From: Clostridia bacterium
Lineage (GTDB): Bacteria; Bacillota; Clostridia; Oscillospirales; QAMX01
DNA length: 45,403 nt
Direction: 5' to 3'
Assembly (NCBI GenBank): GCA_017533425.1
Contig: JAFXIE010000046.1
Location: forward strand, 1-45,403
Shown: positions 6,400-13,654 of the stretch, piece after piece
Layout: the number at the start of each line of letters is the position of its first letter
Position numbering within the stretch: position 1 is the stretch's first letter
Notes under the pieces: generated by a model
Seen by the model: only the letters and a program-made list of their open reading frames with translations
What the model was told of the DNA's origin: nothing
Databases searched by the model: none
Made by a program: the position numbers and the translations under genes

Positions 6400-7781
6400 C
6401 CCTCCAGCTTTGCGGGATCGATGCGCTTGAGCCATTTTCCGCTGTGCAGGCGGAAAATGCACCAGATGCTCTTGATGACCTGGTCAATTTTCAGGAAGGT
6501 GTAGATCCAGAAGGCCGGCCAGTGAAAAACAAGCCCGGCAAGATAACCCAGGGGGATGGATGCAACCCACAGGAAGAGAATGTCTCCGGCCATGAGAAAG
6601 CGCGTATCTCCGCCGGCGCGCAGAACGCCCTTGGTCAGAATGGAGGCCAGGGACTGGAAGATGACGATGATGAGAATGGCATTCATCAGCTCATCGGCAA
6701 TGGCTCTTGCCTCGTCAGAGACCTTATAGTAGTTGATGATGGGATCCTTCAGCACAAAGATCACCAGCGCGGCAAAGATTCCGATGATGATGCCGAGGAA
6801 GATGAAGGTGTAGCCCTGGCGCTGGGCTTTTTTATAGTCCCCGCGTCCCATGGTGTGACCGGTGATGATGCCGCTGGCATTGGAAATGCCCTGGGTCAGG
6901 ACGCTGGAGAGCTGCTGGACGACCACCGTGACGGAATTTGCCGCCACAAAGGCCTGTCCGATGTGCCCCATAACCATGGCAACGGCGTTATTTCCCAGAG
7001 CCAGAAGCCCATCGGAAATGAGCACCGGGATGCTGACGCGCACATATTCCCGCAAAAGATCTCTGGCTCGGCCAAAGAAATCGCGGATGCGATAGCCAAT
7101 GCGCCGATCCACCACAATGAAATAGCCGCAGATGAAGACGAGCTCAAAAATACGGGCAATCAGGGTTCCCAGGGCGGCGCCTTCGATTTCCATGCGGGGC
7201 GCGCCGAGCTTCCCGAAGATAAAGACCCAGTTTGCAAACACATTGACAAAAAATGCGATGATGGAGCATACGAGAGGGATGCGAACCTGCCCCACCGTGC
7301 GCAGCACAATGGTGCAGGTCAGGGTAAGGCCTGTGCAGAGATAGGTGGGGATCATCCAGCGCAGGTAGAGAACTCCGTACCGGATGATTTCGGCCTCATC
7401 GGAATAAATTCGCATGATCAGCCCCGGAGCAAGCACCGTCGCCAGGGTAAAGACGGCGACAAAGCACAGGCAGATGCGCAGCATCAGGGTGATGCTCTTC
7501 TTCAGGCTGGGGATTTCCTTCATGCCCCAGAAGCGGCTGGTCAGCACAGATGCGCCCATGCCGATGCCCATGCAGAAGATCATAAAGAGGTTGATAAACT
7601 GTCCCGCAAGGGAGGATGCGGAAAGCTGGGCATCTCCCATGGAGGAAAGCATGACCGTATCCGCAAGGTTGATGCCGACGGTGATGAGAGACTGCAGGGA
7701 AACGGGAACGGCAATACGTACCATGGTTTTATAGAGCTCCCGGTCTCCGAGATAATCCCGCAGGCGAAATGTATCCGACAT
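6396..7781 (-). CDS. MATE family multidrug/cation antiporter
   Basis: The 461-residue protein has about twelve hydrophobic segments in two related halves, with MATE hallmarks in each: PVSLQSLITVGINLADTVMLSSMGD near the start followed by SRFWGMKE, and PVLISDGLLALGNNAVAMVMGHIG in the second half followed by GHTMGRGD. MATE proteins export drugs or metabolites in exchange for Na+ or H+. The ATG at 7781 is chosen; an in-frame TTG six bases upstream has a better spaced AAAGG and cannot be excluded. A -10 element TATAAT at 7827-7822 (minus) lies about 40 bases upstream with only a poor -35. Confidence 0.92.
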   Translation of the reverse strand: MSDTFRLRDYLGDRELYKTMVRIAVPVSLQSLITVGINLADTVMLSSMGDAQLSASSLAGQFINLFMIFCMGIGMGASVLTSRFWGMKEIPSLKKSITLMLRICLCFVAVFTLATVLAPGLIMRIYSDEAEIIRYGVLYLRWMIPTYLCTGLTLTCTIVLRTVGQVRIPLVCSIIAFFVNVFANWVFIFGKLGAPRMEIEGAALGTLIARIFELVFICGYFIVVDRRIGYRIRDFFGRARDLLREYVRVSIPVLISDGLLALGNNAVAMVMGHIGQAFVAANSVTVVVQQLSSVLTQGISNASGIITGHTMGRGDYKKAQRQGYTFIFLGIIIGIFAALVIFVLKDPIINYYKVSDEARAIADELMNAILIIVIFQSLASILTKGVLRAGGDTRFLMAGDILFLWVASIPLGYLAGLVFHWPAFWIYTFLKIDQVIKSIWCIFRLHSGKWLKRIDPAKLEG

Positions 7782-7821
7782 AGCCAAACAAGACCTTTCA
7801 ATTAAAATCGCAATTGCAGAT

Positions 7822-7827
7822 ATTATA
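7822..7827 (-). promoter_or_regulatory. Possible -10 element of the MATE gene
   Basis: TATAAT on the minus strand about 40 bases ahead of the MATE start. The 17-base-distant -35 (TCTTTT) is poor, so the assignment rests on the -10 alone. Confidence 0.4.
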
Positions 7828-7840
7828 GCAAATGTTGCCG

Positions 7841-7879
7841 TAAAAAGAAAGACACTCCGGGGAAAAAGCCCCGGAGTGT
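7841..7879 (-). terminator. Terminator of the GGDEF/EAL gene
   Basis: An 11-bp stem ACACTCCGGGG (7852-7862) / CCCCGGAGTGT (7869-7879), followed on the minus strand by CTTTCTTTTT. It lies 18 bases after the stop at 7897. Confidence 0.88.
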
Positions 7880-7896
7880 TGATGATTTCTATGTTG

Positions 7897-10020
7897 TTAT
7901 CGTTGATCGCACAGAAGCTTTGTCAATCCGTCAAGATCCAGCGGGCGGCTGAAGAGATAGCCCTGGCCGACATCGATGCCCATATCGCGCAGCATATCGC
8001 GCTGGGTAGCATTTTCAATGCCCTCGGCCACCAGATGCACGCCGCCAAGCTCCCGCATCATACGCACGGTATTTTTAAGCACCGTGCGGGTGCGGGCGCT
8101 GCTCTCGATATCCGCCACCAGAGAGCGGTCAAACTTGATCTCATCAAAGGTAGCCACAGAAAGCAGGGAGAGATTGGAATGCTCCCGGCCGAAATCATCC
8201 ATGGAAAAGCGGAAGCCGGCGCCGCGCATTTCCTGCATCAGCGTCTCCAGCACATCCATGCCGATTTCAGAAACATTCTCCGTCACCTCCAGGGTGAGAA
8301 GCTCGGCAGGAACGTCATATTGACGACAAAGGTCAGTCAGCGTTTGAACAAAATCGGGCAACAGCAGGGTGCCTCGGCAGAAATTGACCGATATCGGCAG
8401 CCGGATTCCCCGGGCGGCAAATTTTGAGACGGTACACAGCGCTTCCCGCAGGGCAAAGAGATCCAGATGAATAACCGCGCCCATGGCCTCATACCGGGGC
8501 AGGAAGCGGGCAGGGGGAAGCACCGTACCATCGGCATCGATCCTGCGGATGAGCGCCTCGGCACCGGCAAATTCTCCGGAAGAAAGATGGAATTTCGGCT
8601 GATACCAGAGGGTAAAGCGGCCGTTTTCAATCTCACGCAGCACATCCACCGCCGCCGCTACGGCACGTCTTCCCTCCTGCAGGGCCATGTAGTAGCTATA
8701 CTGCTTGACGGAGTTCATGCGCTCGTCGGCACGGGACAGCAGCGCATCGATATCAATGCCGTCATCCCCCCAGGAATAGCCGAGGGAAACGCGGAAATCC
8801 CTCTCCGCCGCGAAGGCTGCCTGCAGCTCGGCAAGTTTAGCAAAAAAGGTTTCATTGTCCATATCCGGGCAGGGCGCGATGAAAAGATCTCCGCCCAGGC
8901 GGTAAATGGGCACACCGAGAACATCCCGCAGAATGTGGGCGGTGCGGATAATGACCTCATCGCCCCGGGTATAGCCAAAGCGCTTATTGATATCATCCAG
9001 GCCGTCGATATCCGCCTTGATGAAGCCGAGGCTGCGGAAATGGGTCAGATAGCGGCGCTGCAGCTCCTCAATATAGGAATTTCGATTGAATACGCCGGTC
9101 AGGCGATCGACATAGGAAAGATCGTGAAGCTTTGCCAGCAGACGCTTACGTTCGATCTCAGCACCAAAGAAGTCCGCGGCAGCCCGGAGAATGCGATCCC
9201 GGGTTTCGAGATTGAGGCGAGGATTGTCCAGTACGATAAAACCAAAGAGATCACGGTCATGCAGCTCGCTGCCGCCGTACAAGGGCACCGCCGCCACAGA
9301 ATCCAGACCAGACACATCAAAAAAGCGCTGAAGCCCCGCACTGACGGGAGTCGCTTCCGCCCGGTCAAAGAAAAATTCTCTCTCCTGCCGTAGAATTGCG
9401 TACATCTCCCGGGTTGCCGCAGGGAGCAGCTCCCCCGTTACGCCGGAATTGATATTTTCAAACCCGGGGCGAAGCCAGGCAAAGGTGGTCAGATAGCTTC
9501 CGTTGACGGAATCGTATTCGATAATAAGCGCCCGGTCGGAGCAGTAAAAATCGCCAAGCACTTCAAGAAAATGCTCCGCGGCCAGGGCAATGTCATCTCC
9601 CATGGTCAGCACCCGCGCCAGCTCCAGCAGCACGGAATCCACCGGAATCTGGTTGTTCAGCCGGCGATAATCATCAGAGACCATGCGCACGACCTCAACC
9701 CGGCAGCGGCGGCCTTCAATCTCGCGCAGATAGATTTCCTGCACCGTCCATTTCTTCAGCATCGGGTTGTAGCGGGTCTGGTAAAAGGTGCGGTCGGGGG
9801 TCAGCTGCAGGTTATTGCACCAGCTGCAGGGAATCTGGCTATCTGCCAATACATCGTGGCAGATTTTTCCTCGGTATTCCTCGGGCGAGGTAAGGCCGTA
9901 GAGCTGCATTGCTGCATCAGACATGTGCAGAAGCTCATGGGAATCAATATCCACAATATAGGCGTGTGTACCGGCGGTATTGACAAGAAGGTGCTCATAA
10001 CCGTTGAAATCCACAACCAT
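7897..10020 (-). CDS. PAS-GAF-GGDEF-EAL cyclic-di-GMP signalling protein
   Basis: The 707-residue cytoplasmic protein has four parts: a PAS-like sensor (about 1-115) with a CxxC pair (Cys65, Cys68), a GAF-like domain (about 130-300), a GGDEF domain (about 310-440) and an EAL domain (about 450-705). The GGDEF signature is GGDLF at residues 376-380, so cyclase activity is doubtful. The EAL domain keeps EALIR (Glu488), VNFCRG, LEVTEN, DDF (Asp608-Asp609), IKFDRS and VAEGIEN, so it is probably a working c-di-GMP phosphodiesterase, although the loop after DDF reads GREHS rather than GxGxS. The ATG at 10020 has GAGG only three bases away; the GTG two codons later is better spaced. It has its own promoter and terminator, so it is a single-gene unit. 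Confidence 0.93.
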   Translation of the reverse strand: MVVDFNGYEHLLVNTAGTHAYIVDIDSHELLHMSDAAMQLYGLTSPEEYRGKICHDVLADSQIPCSWCNNLQLTPDRTFYQTRYNPMLKKWTVQEIYLREIEGRRCRVEVVRMVSDDYRRLNNQIPVDSVLLELARVLTMGDDIALAAEHFLEVLGDFYCSDRALIIEYDSVNGSYLTTFAWLRPGFENINSGVTGELLPAATREMYAILRQEREFFFDRAEATPVSAGLQRFFDVSGLDSVAAVPLYGGSELHDRDLFGFIVLDNPRLNLETRDRILRAAADFFGAEIERKRLLAKLHDLSYVDRLTGVFNRNSYIEELQRRYLTHFRSLGFIKADIDGLDDINKRFGYTRGDEVIIRTAHILRDVLGVPIYRLGGDLFIAPCPDMDNETFFAKLAELQAAFAAERDFRVSLGYSWGDDGIDIDALLSRADERMNSVKQYSYYMALQEGRRAVAAAVDVLREIENGRFTLWYQPKFHLSSGEFAGAEALIRRIDADGTVLPPARFLPRYEAMGAVIHLDLFALREALCTVSKFAARGIRLPISVNFCRGTLLLPDFVQTLTDLCRQYDVPAELLTLEVTENVSEIGMDVLETLMQEMRGAGFRFSMDDFGREHSNLSLLSVATFDEIKFDRSLVADIESSARTRTVLKNTVRMMRELGGVHLVAEGIENATQRDMLRDMGIDVGQGYLFSRPLDLDGLTKLLCDQR

Positions 10021-10064
10021 TTACCTCAATTCGACTGAATATATAAGAGGAAATACTTATGTAC

Positions 10065-10093
10065 ATTATAACACACAGCGGGGCGCTTGGCAA
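10065..10093 (-). promoter_or_regulatory. Promoter of the GGDEF/EAL gene
   Basis: Minus strand: TTGCCA (10093-10088), 17-base spacer, TATAAT (10070-10065). Confidence 0.72.
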
Positions 10094-10142
10094 TCCCAAT
10101 TCGCGCCGCAGGAATTGCCCGCGGCAATTTGCAGGTATTTTC

Positions 10143-10171
10143 TTGAATTTTGAAAGCGGTTATGTTATAAT
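10143..10171 (+). promoter_or_regulatory. Promoter of tRNA-Leu
   Basis: TTGAAT (10143-10148), 17-base spacer, TATAAT (10166-10171), ending 14 bases before the mature tRNA 5' end. Confidence 0.78.
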
Positions 10172-10185
10172 ACATTGACGAACCT

Positions 10186-10269
10186 GCCGGTGTGTCGGAA
10201 TTGGTAGACGACCGCGACTCAAAATCGTGTGCCTCTGGCGTGTGGGTTCGAGTCCCACCACCGGCACCA
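10186..10269 (+). tRNA. tRNA-Leu, anticodon CAA
   Basis: The acceptor arm GCCGGTG pairs with CACCGGC and is followed by discriminator A and an encoded CCA (10267-10269). The D loop reads GAATTGGTAGACG. The anticodon stem CGCGA/TCGTG (with one G-U pair) encloses the loop CTCAAAA with anticodon CAA at 10220-10222, reading UUG leucine codons. A long variable arm (GCC/GGC) is present, as in class II tRNAs, and the T arm is GTGGGTTCGAGTCCCAC. The gene is a single unit with a promoter upstream and a hairpin terminator immediately downstream. Part of its 3' end is repeated 195 bases further on. Confidence 0.97.
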
Positions 10270-10278
10270 AATAAAAAA

Positions 10279-10300
10279 ACACCCCTCGGGGTGTTTTTTT
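10279..10300 (+). terminator. tRNA-Leu terminator (first copy of a repeated hairpin)
   Basis: ACACCCC (10279-10285) pairs with GGGGTGT (10288-10294), flanked by A and T runs that make it usable from both sides. It belongs to the 50-base segment 10268-10317 that is repeated at 10641-10691. Confidence 0.88.
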
Positions 10301-10360
10301 ATTTGGTTACGTTGATGACCCGGTGAGAGCCCTGCAAATTGCCTGCAATTTGCGCAATAC

Positions 10361-10445
10361 GAGCGCCGAGCGCTCGTTTGAGCAATAAGAGCACAGGGGC
10401 GCTCGTTTAAGCAATAAGAGCGCCGAGCGCTCGTTTGCGGTCGAG
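10361..10445. repeat. Tandem 28-29-base palindromic repeats
   Basis: Units begin at 10361, 10389 and 10418. The first two end in GCAATAA and the third diverges after TCGTTTG. Units 1 and 3 contain GAGCGCCGAGCGCTCG, which can fold on itself. There are no unique spacers, so this is not a CRISPR array. Confidence 0.8.
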
Positions 10446-10692
10446 CATCCCACCACCGGCACTACTTTTTCACTATTAACTCTTCACTTTTCACTCTTCT
10501 CTCGAAGCTTGTCGATTAGGTAATAAGTAATAGTGAATAGTGAAGAAGTAAAGGTATCCGCATTGCGGTTGATTTGAATTTCTGTAAGAGTTCGATTTCA
10601 TACGCAAAATGCCCCAAATATCTTTTTCAAAGCCCATAAACAAATAAAAAAAACTCCCTTCTGGGTGTTTTTTTATTTGTTTACGTTGATGC

Positions 10693-10838
10693 CTACTTTT
10701 CAAGCCGTGCGAGGTGCTCCACAAGAGCCTCCCAGCCGCCGTTCCGGCAAGACCCATGACATAGGCCTTTGCGAAGGCATCCTGATCCATCGGAAGCAGC
10801 GTGCCGTCAAGATCAAAGAGAATTGTTGTGATGGGCAT
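10693..10838 (-). pseudogene. HAD-family phosphatase remnant with a large internal deletion
   Basis: A good ribosome binding site (AAAGGA, 7 bases before the ATG at 10838) is followed by an intact HAD N-terminus, MPITTILFDLDGTLLPMDQD, with the catalytic DxDGT motif. This continues for about 27-30 codons (AFAKAYVMGL). The sequence then jumps, in another frame, to what looks like a HAD C-terminus, GGWEALVEHLARLEK and a TAG stop at 10693. HAD hydrolases of this type have about 200-260 residues, so roughly the middle 600 bases are missing and the two ends are out of frame. In the ATG frame, translation would run on through the repeats to 10491 with no family similarity. The remnant lies between gltS and the tRNA-side scar, and the same event may have created both. 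Confidence 0.8.
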
Positions 10839-10862
10839 AAATATATCCTTTCGCGAAAGAAG

Positions 10863-10892
10863 CGTGCCGCCCGCCGGGGTGGCAGACGGCAC
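10863..10892 (-). terminator. Possible hairpin terminator after gltS
   Basis: GTGCCGTCTGCC (10892-10881, minus strand) can pair with GGCGGGCGGCAC (10875-10864) using two G-U pairs. Only a broken T stretch (CTTCTTTCGC) follows, so termination would be weak. Confidence 0.4.
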
Positions 10893-10900
10893 AGACGGGC

Positions 10901-12289
10901 TTATTTTTTGCCTTTCCGTCCAAAGAGCTTTGATCGGAAGAGGAAGACATTCAGCACCGCAAAGAAGGCGGCGAGAATGATGAGCACAAGTCCCGGACGG
11001 GTGGGCGCCATGGTCGCAAGGAACATGATGGGGAAGCCGAGAACAATGGCCGGGAAGTTCTGATAGACCATATTGTCGGCCGCCGGCGTCTCAAAGCGGC
11101 TGTCCAGCTCGCGCAGGAGGATGATGCCGGTGCTGGCAGTGCCGGTGAGCATACCGTACATCATCATAAATTGCTCCTGCTTGTAGGCCTTAAAGAGGGT
11201 TTTCGCAACAAAATACTCATACAGATAGGTGGAAACCAGGCCGACGACGCCGAGGATGAGGATGACGCCCCAATACTTCTCCAGAATGCCGAGTCGGATG
11301 GCGGCAATGCCCGCCACGACCATAACATCAAAGCAGAAGTTGGAAACTCGCGTCATCAGGAAGTCGTTGGTATATTTCCGCTTGGCGATCCCGCTTTTTT
11401 CCAGCATCCGGATGATGAGCTTGACGAGGGTCGCCGCGAGGACGCCGATGAGGAAGTTGAAGCCGTAGATGACCGAGCGCATGCCCGGCAGCAGCTTGCC
11501 AAGAAGGAAAAGCAGCAGATAGGTGGCAAGATTGGTCACCACCACCAGCGCGATCTGAACGGTCAGCTTATCCATACCGCCCTGCAGAGGGATCTCGTTG
11601 TCCGACTGAACCTCCTCAATGCGGAGAGGCGCCTCATCATCGGCGGAGGCGGGGGTGATATTCTTCCTGCGTTTGAGGATCTGCAGGTGAATGACGCCGC
11701 CGATGCTTGCCGAAAGGAAGCCCAGCGCCGCAACCGTCAGGCCGAAGGTCTTACCGCCGACAAAGCCGAAATCGGTCTCAAATATATTGCCGTAATTCAG
11801 AGCCTGCCCGGTTCCCTGTCCATAACCAAAGGGCAGCAGCACGCCGGCGGCGGAGAAAAAGCCGGGGATGACCAGCGCCGCAATCATGGTTATGCCAAGG
11901 CCAAGGACACCCTGCATAAGATATGTGGAAACGGTGGTGACGCCGGTGTTCAGAATCTCAACCGTGCGCTCCCGCGTCAGCTTTCCCTTGCCGGATTTGA
12001 AGGTAGATGCAATGAAGCCGAGAGCCAGGGTATGGTAGGTGATGACCTCCAGCATATTGTAGCCATTTCCGGCGAAAAACTGCGTTTCAAACATGGGCAC
12101 ATCGGCAAAAACATCATAAATTCCGGCAATGATGAGCAGTATCACGCCGCCGAGCACCGAAGTTGGGATGAGAGAATTGCGCAAAAACGGAATCAGGCGC
12201 TTCAGCGCATTGGCGCCAAGAAGGCTGAGCAGCAGAACAGCCGCCAGATTGAGCGCGCCCCAAACATTAGAGTCCCAAAAATTGGCCAT
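10901..12289 (-). CDS. gltS: Sodium:glutamate symporter
   Basis: The 462-residue inner-membrane protein has two inverted halves of hydrophobic helices around a polar central loop (about residues 220-245). GltS-like blocks include SLIPTSVLGGVILL, the pore segment GYGQGTGQALNYG, and in the second half YGMLTGTASTGIILLRELD. The family takes up glutamate with Na+. It may be a more distant GltS-family member with another anion as substrate. ATG 12289 is chosen because AAAGG lies 8-9 bases upstream; a GTG three codons earlier has no room for a binding site. The start lies inside the last 23 bases of the upstream acyltransferase gene, so the two are cotranscribed and probably coupled. Confidence 0.88.
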   Translation of the reverse strand: MANFWDSNVWGALNLAAVLLLSLLGANALKRLIPFLRNSLIPTSVLGGVILLIIAGIYDVFADVPMFETQFFAGNGYNMLEVITYHTLALGFIASTFKSGKGKLTRERTVEILNTGVTTVSTYLMQGVLGLGITMIAALVIPGFFSAAGVLLPFGYGQGTGQALNYGNIFETDFGFVGGKTFGLTVAALGFLSASIGGVIHLQILKRRKNITPASADDEAPLRIEEVQSDNEIPLQGGMDKLTVQIALVVVTNLATYLLLFLLGKLLPGMRSVIYGFNFLIGVLAATLVKLIIRMLEKSGIAKRKYTNDFLMTRVSNFCFDVMVVAGIAAIRLGILEKYWGVILILGVVGLVSTYLYEYFVAKTLFKAYKQEQFMMMYGMLTGTASTGIILLRELDSRFETPAADNMVYQNFPAIVLGFPIMFLATMAPTRPGLVLIILAAFFAVLNVFLFRSKLFGRKGKK

Positions 12290-13478
12290 CGGATTCACCC
12301 TTTCGGATATTTTTTGTGCGATTGTAGATGTGAACGTATTTCAGCGCGTTGAAGCGCTTGTCGCCGTGCAGCTGGAAGATCTGCTTTCCGAGATAGATGT
12401 TAAGCTTATTCCTGCCAAGCACCGTGAAGGCCGAGCAATCCGCAAAGGAAAATACGTGCTCCGTCTCCTTCCCCGCATCCAACACGACACGGTCGCCGTA
12501 GAGATCCACCGTGGCCCACTTTAAGAGTCTGACCTTCTTTTCACTGGGGATGACCTCGGAGAATTCCGCGCCATCGCTGAAGATGGGACGCTCGGTATAG
12601 ACCAGGGGATCAAAGGCGTTGATATAGTCCTTCTGCCAGTCGTACCACTCGGAAACGGTGCGGAAGGGAAACTCCGGCAGGGTCGCGGAGAGGGTGAGAT
12701 CCTCGCCGTAGGTGACAACATTGCCGCAGCTGGTGCAGGCAAGACGCGCCTCCCGGCTGACATGCTTTGACAGCCCGCAGCGGGGACAGATATAGATGGC
12801 GCGCTCGAGAAATTCAGCCCGTCGGCGGTGGGTAAAGCAGGGATCTCCCTTGGTATCATCCACAAAAAGGCCCTCACGGATGGCCGCAAAGAGGGCTGCA
12901 TCGTCCATCGCGGCATATTCCTCCGGCTGGATGATGCGGGCAATGCGGGTAAAGACCTTGCCCCTGCGGATGCAGTCGCTCCAGCGGGGCTCGGCGCCGT
13001 AGCCGCCTTCAATGCGGTAGAGCACGATGGGCAGCCCCAGCCGCCGGGCAAGACCGGCGATGGAGGGGTTCATATATTCTGTCTTGCCGCTGTAGGTGCG
13101 GTTGCCCTCCGGGGCAATGCAGAGGGTACCGCCCTCCCGCACCACCTGCAGGCAGTTGCGGATGGCGCCGATATCCATCGTCTGCTTCTTGATGGGAATG
13201 GGCGCCACCAGCCAGCGGATCAGGCCGGATATCCATCCATTGGAGAAAATATCCTCGCTGGCGAGGTAATAAACCGGATCGCGGAAGGACATGCCCACAA
13301 AAAACTGATCAAAGGGGGTCTGGTGATTTAAAAGAATGAGGAACTGCCTTCCTTTACTATCCGGGCATTTTTCAATGCGGATGCCGTAGCGGATACGGCT
13401 GTAGGGATAGAGAACGAGATAGGCAAGATTTCGCACAATTCTGTGGCGAAAGCGAAGCCACCCCTTCTTCTTTTGCAT
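12267..13478 (-). CDS. PlsC-like 1-acylglycerol-3-phosphate acyltransferase with zinc ribbon
   Basis: The N-terminal half (about 1-215) is a PlsC-type acyltransferase, with an NHQTPFD motif (His52, Asp57, the HX4D catalytic pair) and an APEGNRTYSG motif (Glu124, Gly125) for phosphate binding. It would acylate lysophosphatidate or a related lipid at the membrane. The second half is unusual: CPRCG and CTSCG (Cys231, 234, 248, 251) form a zinc ribbon, followed by about 150 residues ending in a predicted beta-rich domain (EHVFSFADCSAFTVLGRNKL). The start at 13478 follows GGGAGG by 8 bases; a GTG three codons upstream overlaps that site. Its stop lies inside gltS. Confidence 0.88.
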   Translation of the reverse strand: MQKKKGWLRFRHRIVRNLAYLVLYPYSRIRYGIRIEKCPDSKGRQFLILLNHQTPFDQFFVGMSFRDPVYYLASEDIFSNGWISGLIRWLVAPIPIKKQTMDIGAIRNCLQVVREGGTLCIAPEGNRTYSGKTEYMNPSIAGLARRLGLPIVLYRIEGGYGAEPRWSDCIRRGKVFTRIARIIQPEEYAAMDDAALFAAIREGLFVDDTKGDPCFTHRRRAEFLERAIYICPRCGLSKHVSREARLACTSCGNVVTYGEDLTLSATLPEFPFRTVSEWYDWQKDYINAFDPLVYTERPIFSDGAEFSEVIPSEKKVRLLKWATVDLYGDRVVLDAGKETEHVFSFADCSAFTVLGRNKLNIYLGKQIFQLHGDKRFNALKYVHIYNRTKNIRKGESDGQFLGL

Positions 13479-13511
13479 CCTCAGCACCTCCCCGATTGTA
13501 ATCTAACCTAC

Positions 13512-13517
13512 ATTATA
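13512..13517 (-). promoter_or_regulatory. Probable -10 element of the acyltransferase-gltS operon
   Basis: TATAAT on the minus strand about 35 bases ahead of the start. The -35 (TAGCGT at 17 bases) is poor. Confidence 0.45.
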
Positions 13518-13588
13518 GCAGATTTGCGCGCAATACGCTATAATAATTCATACACTAAAGCATATTTTTCTGCATTGCCCGAAAGCTG

Positions 13589-13617
13589 TTGCAATAGACG
13601 GCATTTTGTGGTATTGT
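13589..13617 (+). promoter_or_regulatory. Promoter of the esterase/isomerase/GH36 operon
   Basis: TTGCAA (13589-13594), 17-base spacer, TATTGT (13612-13617). It is followed about 20 bases on by AAGGAGG and the ATG at 13655. Confidence 0.55.
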
Positions 13618-13654
13618 TATGATGTAGAAATTCTATGCAAGGAGGCACATCGCC

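Larger units (their letters stand above)
10268..10691. repeat. Repeat-rich scar next to tRNA-Leu: near-identical 50-base flanks
   Basis: This stretch holds no gene. Segment 10268-10317 (hairpin terminator plus TTTATTTGGTTACGTTGATG) recurs at 10641-10691 with a few changes, the second hairpin (ACTCCC/GGGTGT, 10653-10668) having one mismatch. Between the copies lie three further structures. A 28-29-base unit with a GAGCG..CGCTC palindrome is repeated almost three times (10361-10388, 10389-10417, 10418-10445). A 15-base exact copy of the tRNA 3' end (TCCCACCACCGGCAC) sits at 10448-10462, against 10253-10267 in the tRNA. An imperfect inverted repeat of CACTATT/AATAGTG motifs occupies about 10467-10553. 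The rest shows no ORF or RNA I recognise. Insertion or segmental duplication at a tRNA is the simplest reading. Confidence 0.75.

Noticed and set aside
10361-10445. CRISPR-like array
   Set aside because: Fewer than three units, directly adjoining without unique spacers, and no cas genes.
10491-10693. Long tail of the HAD frame reaching into the repeats
   Set aside because: Residues after about codon 30 have no HAD similarity and the frame runs through the duplicated terminator.
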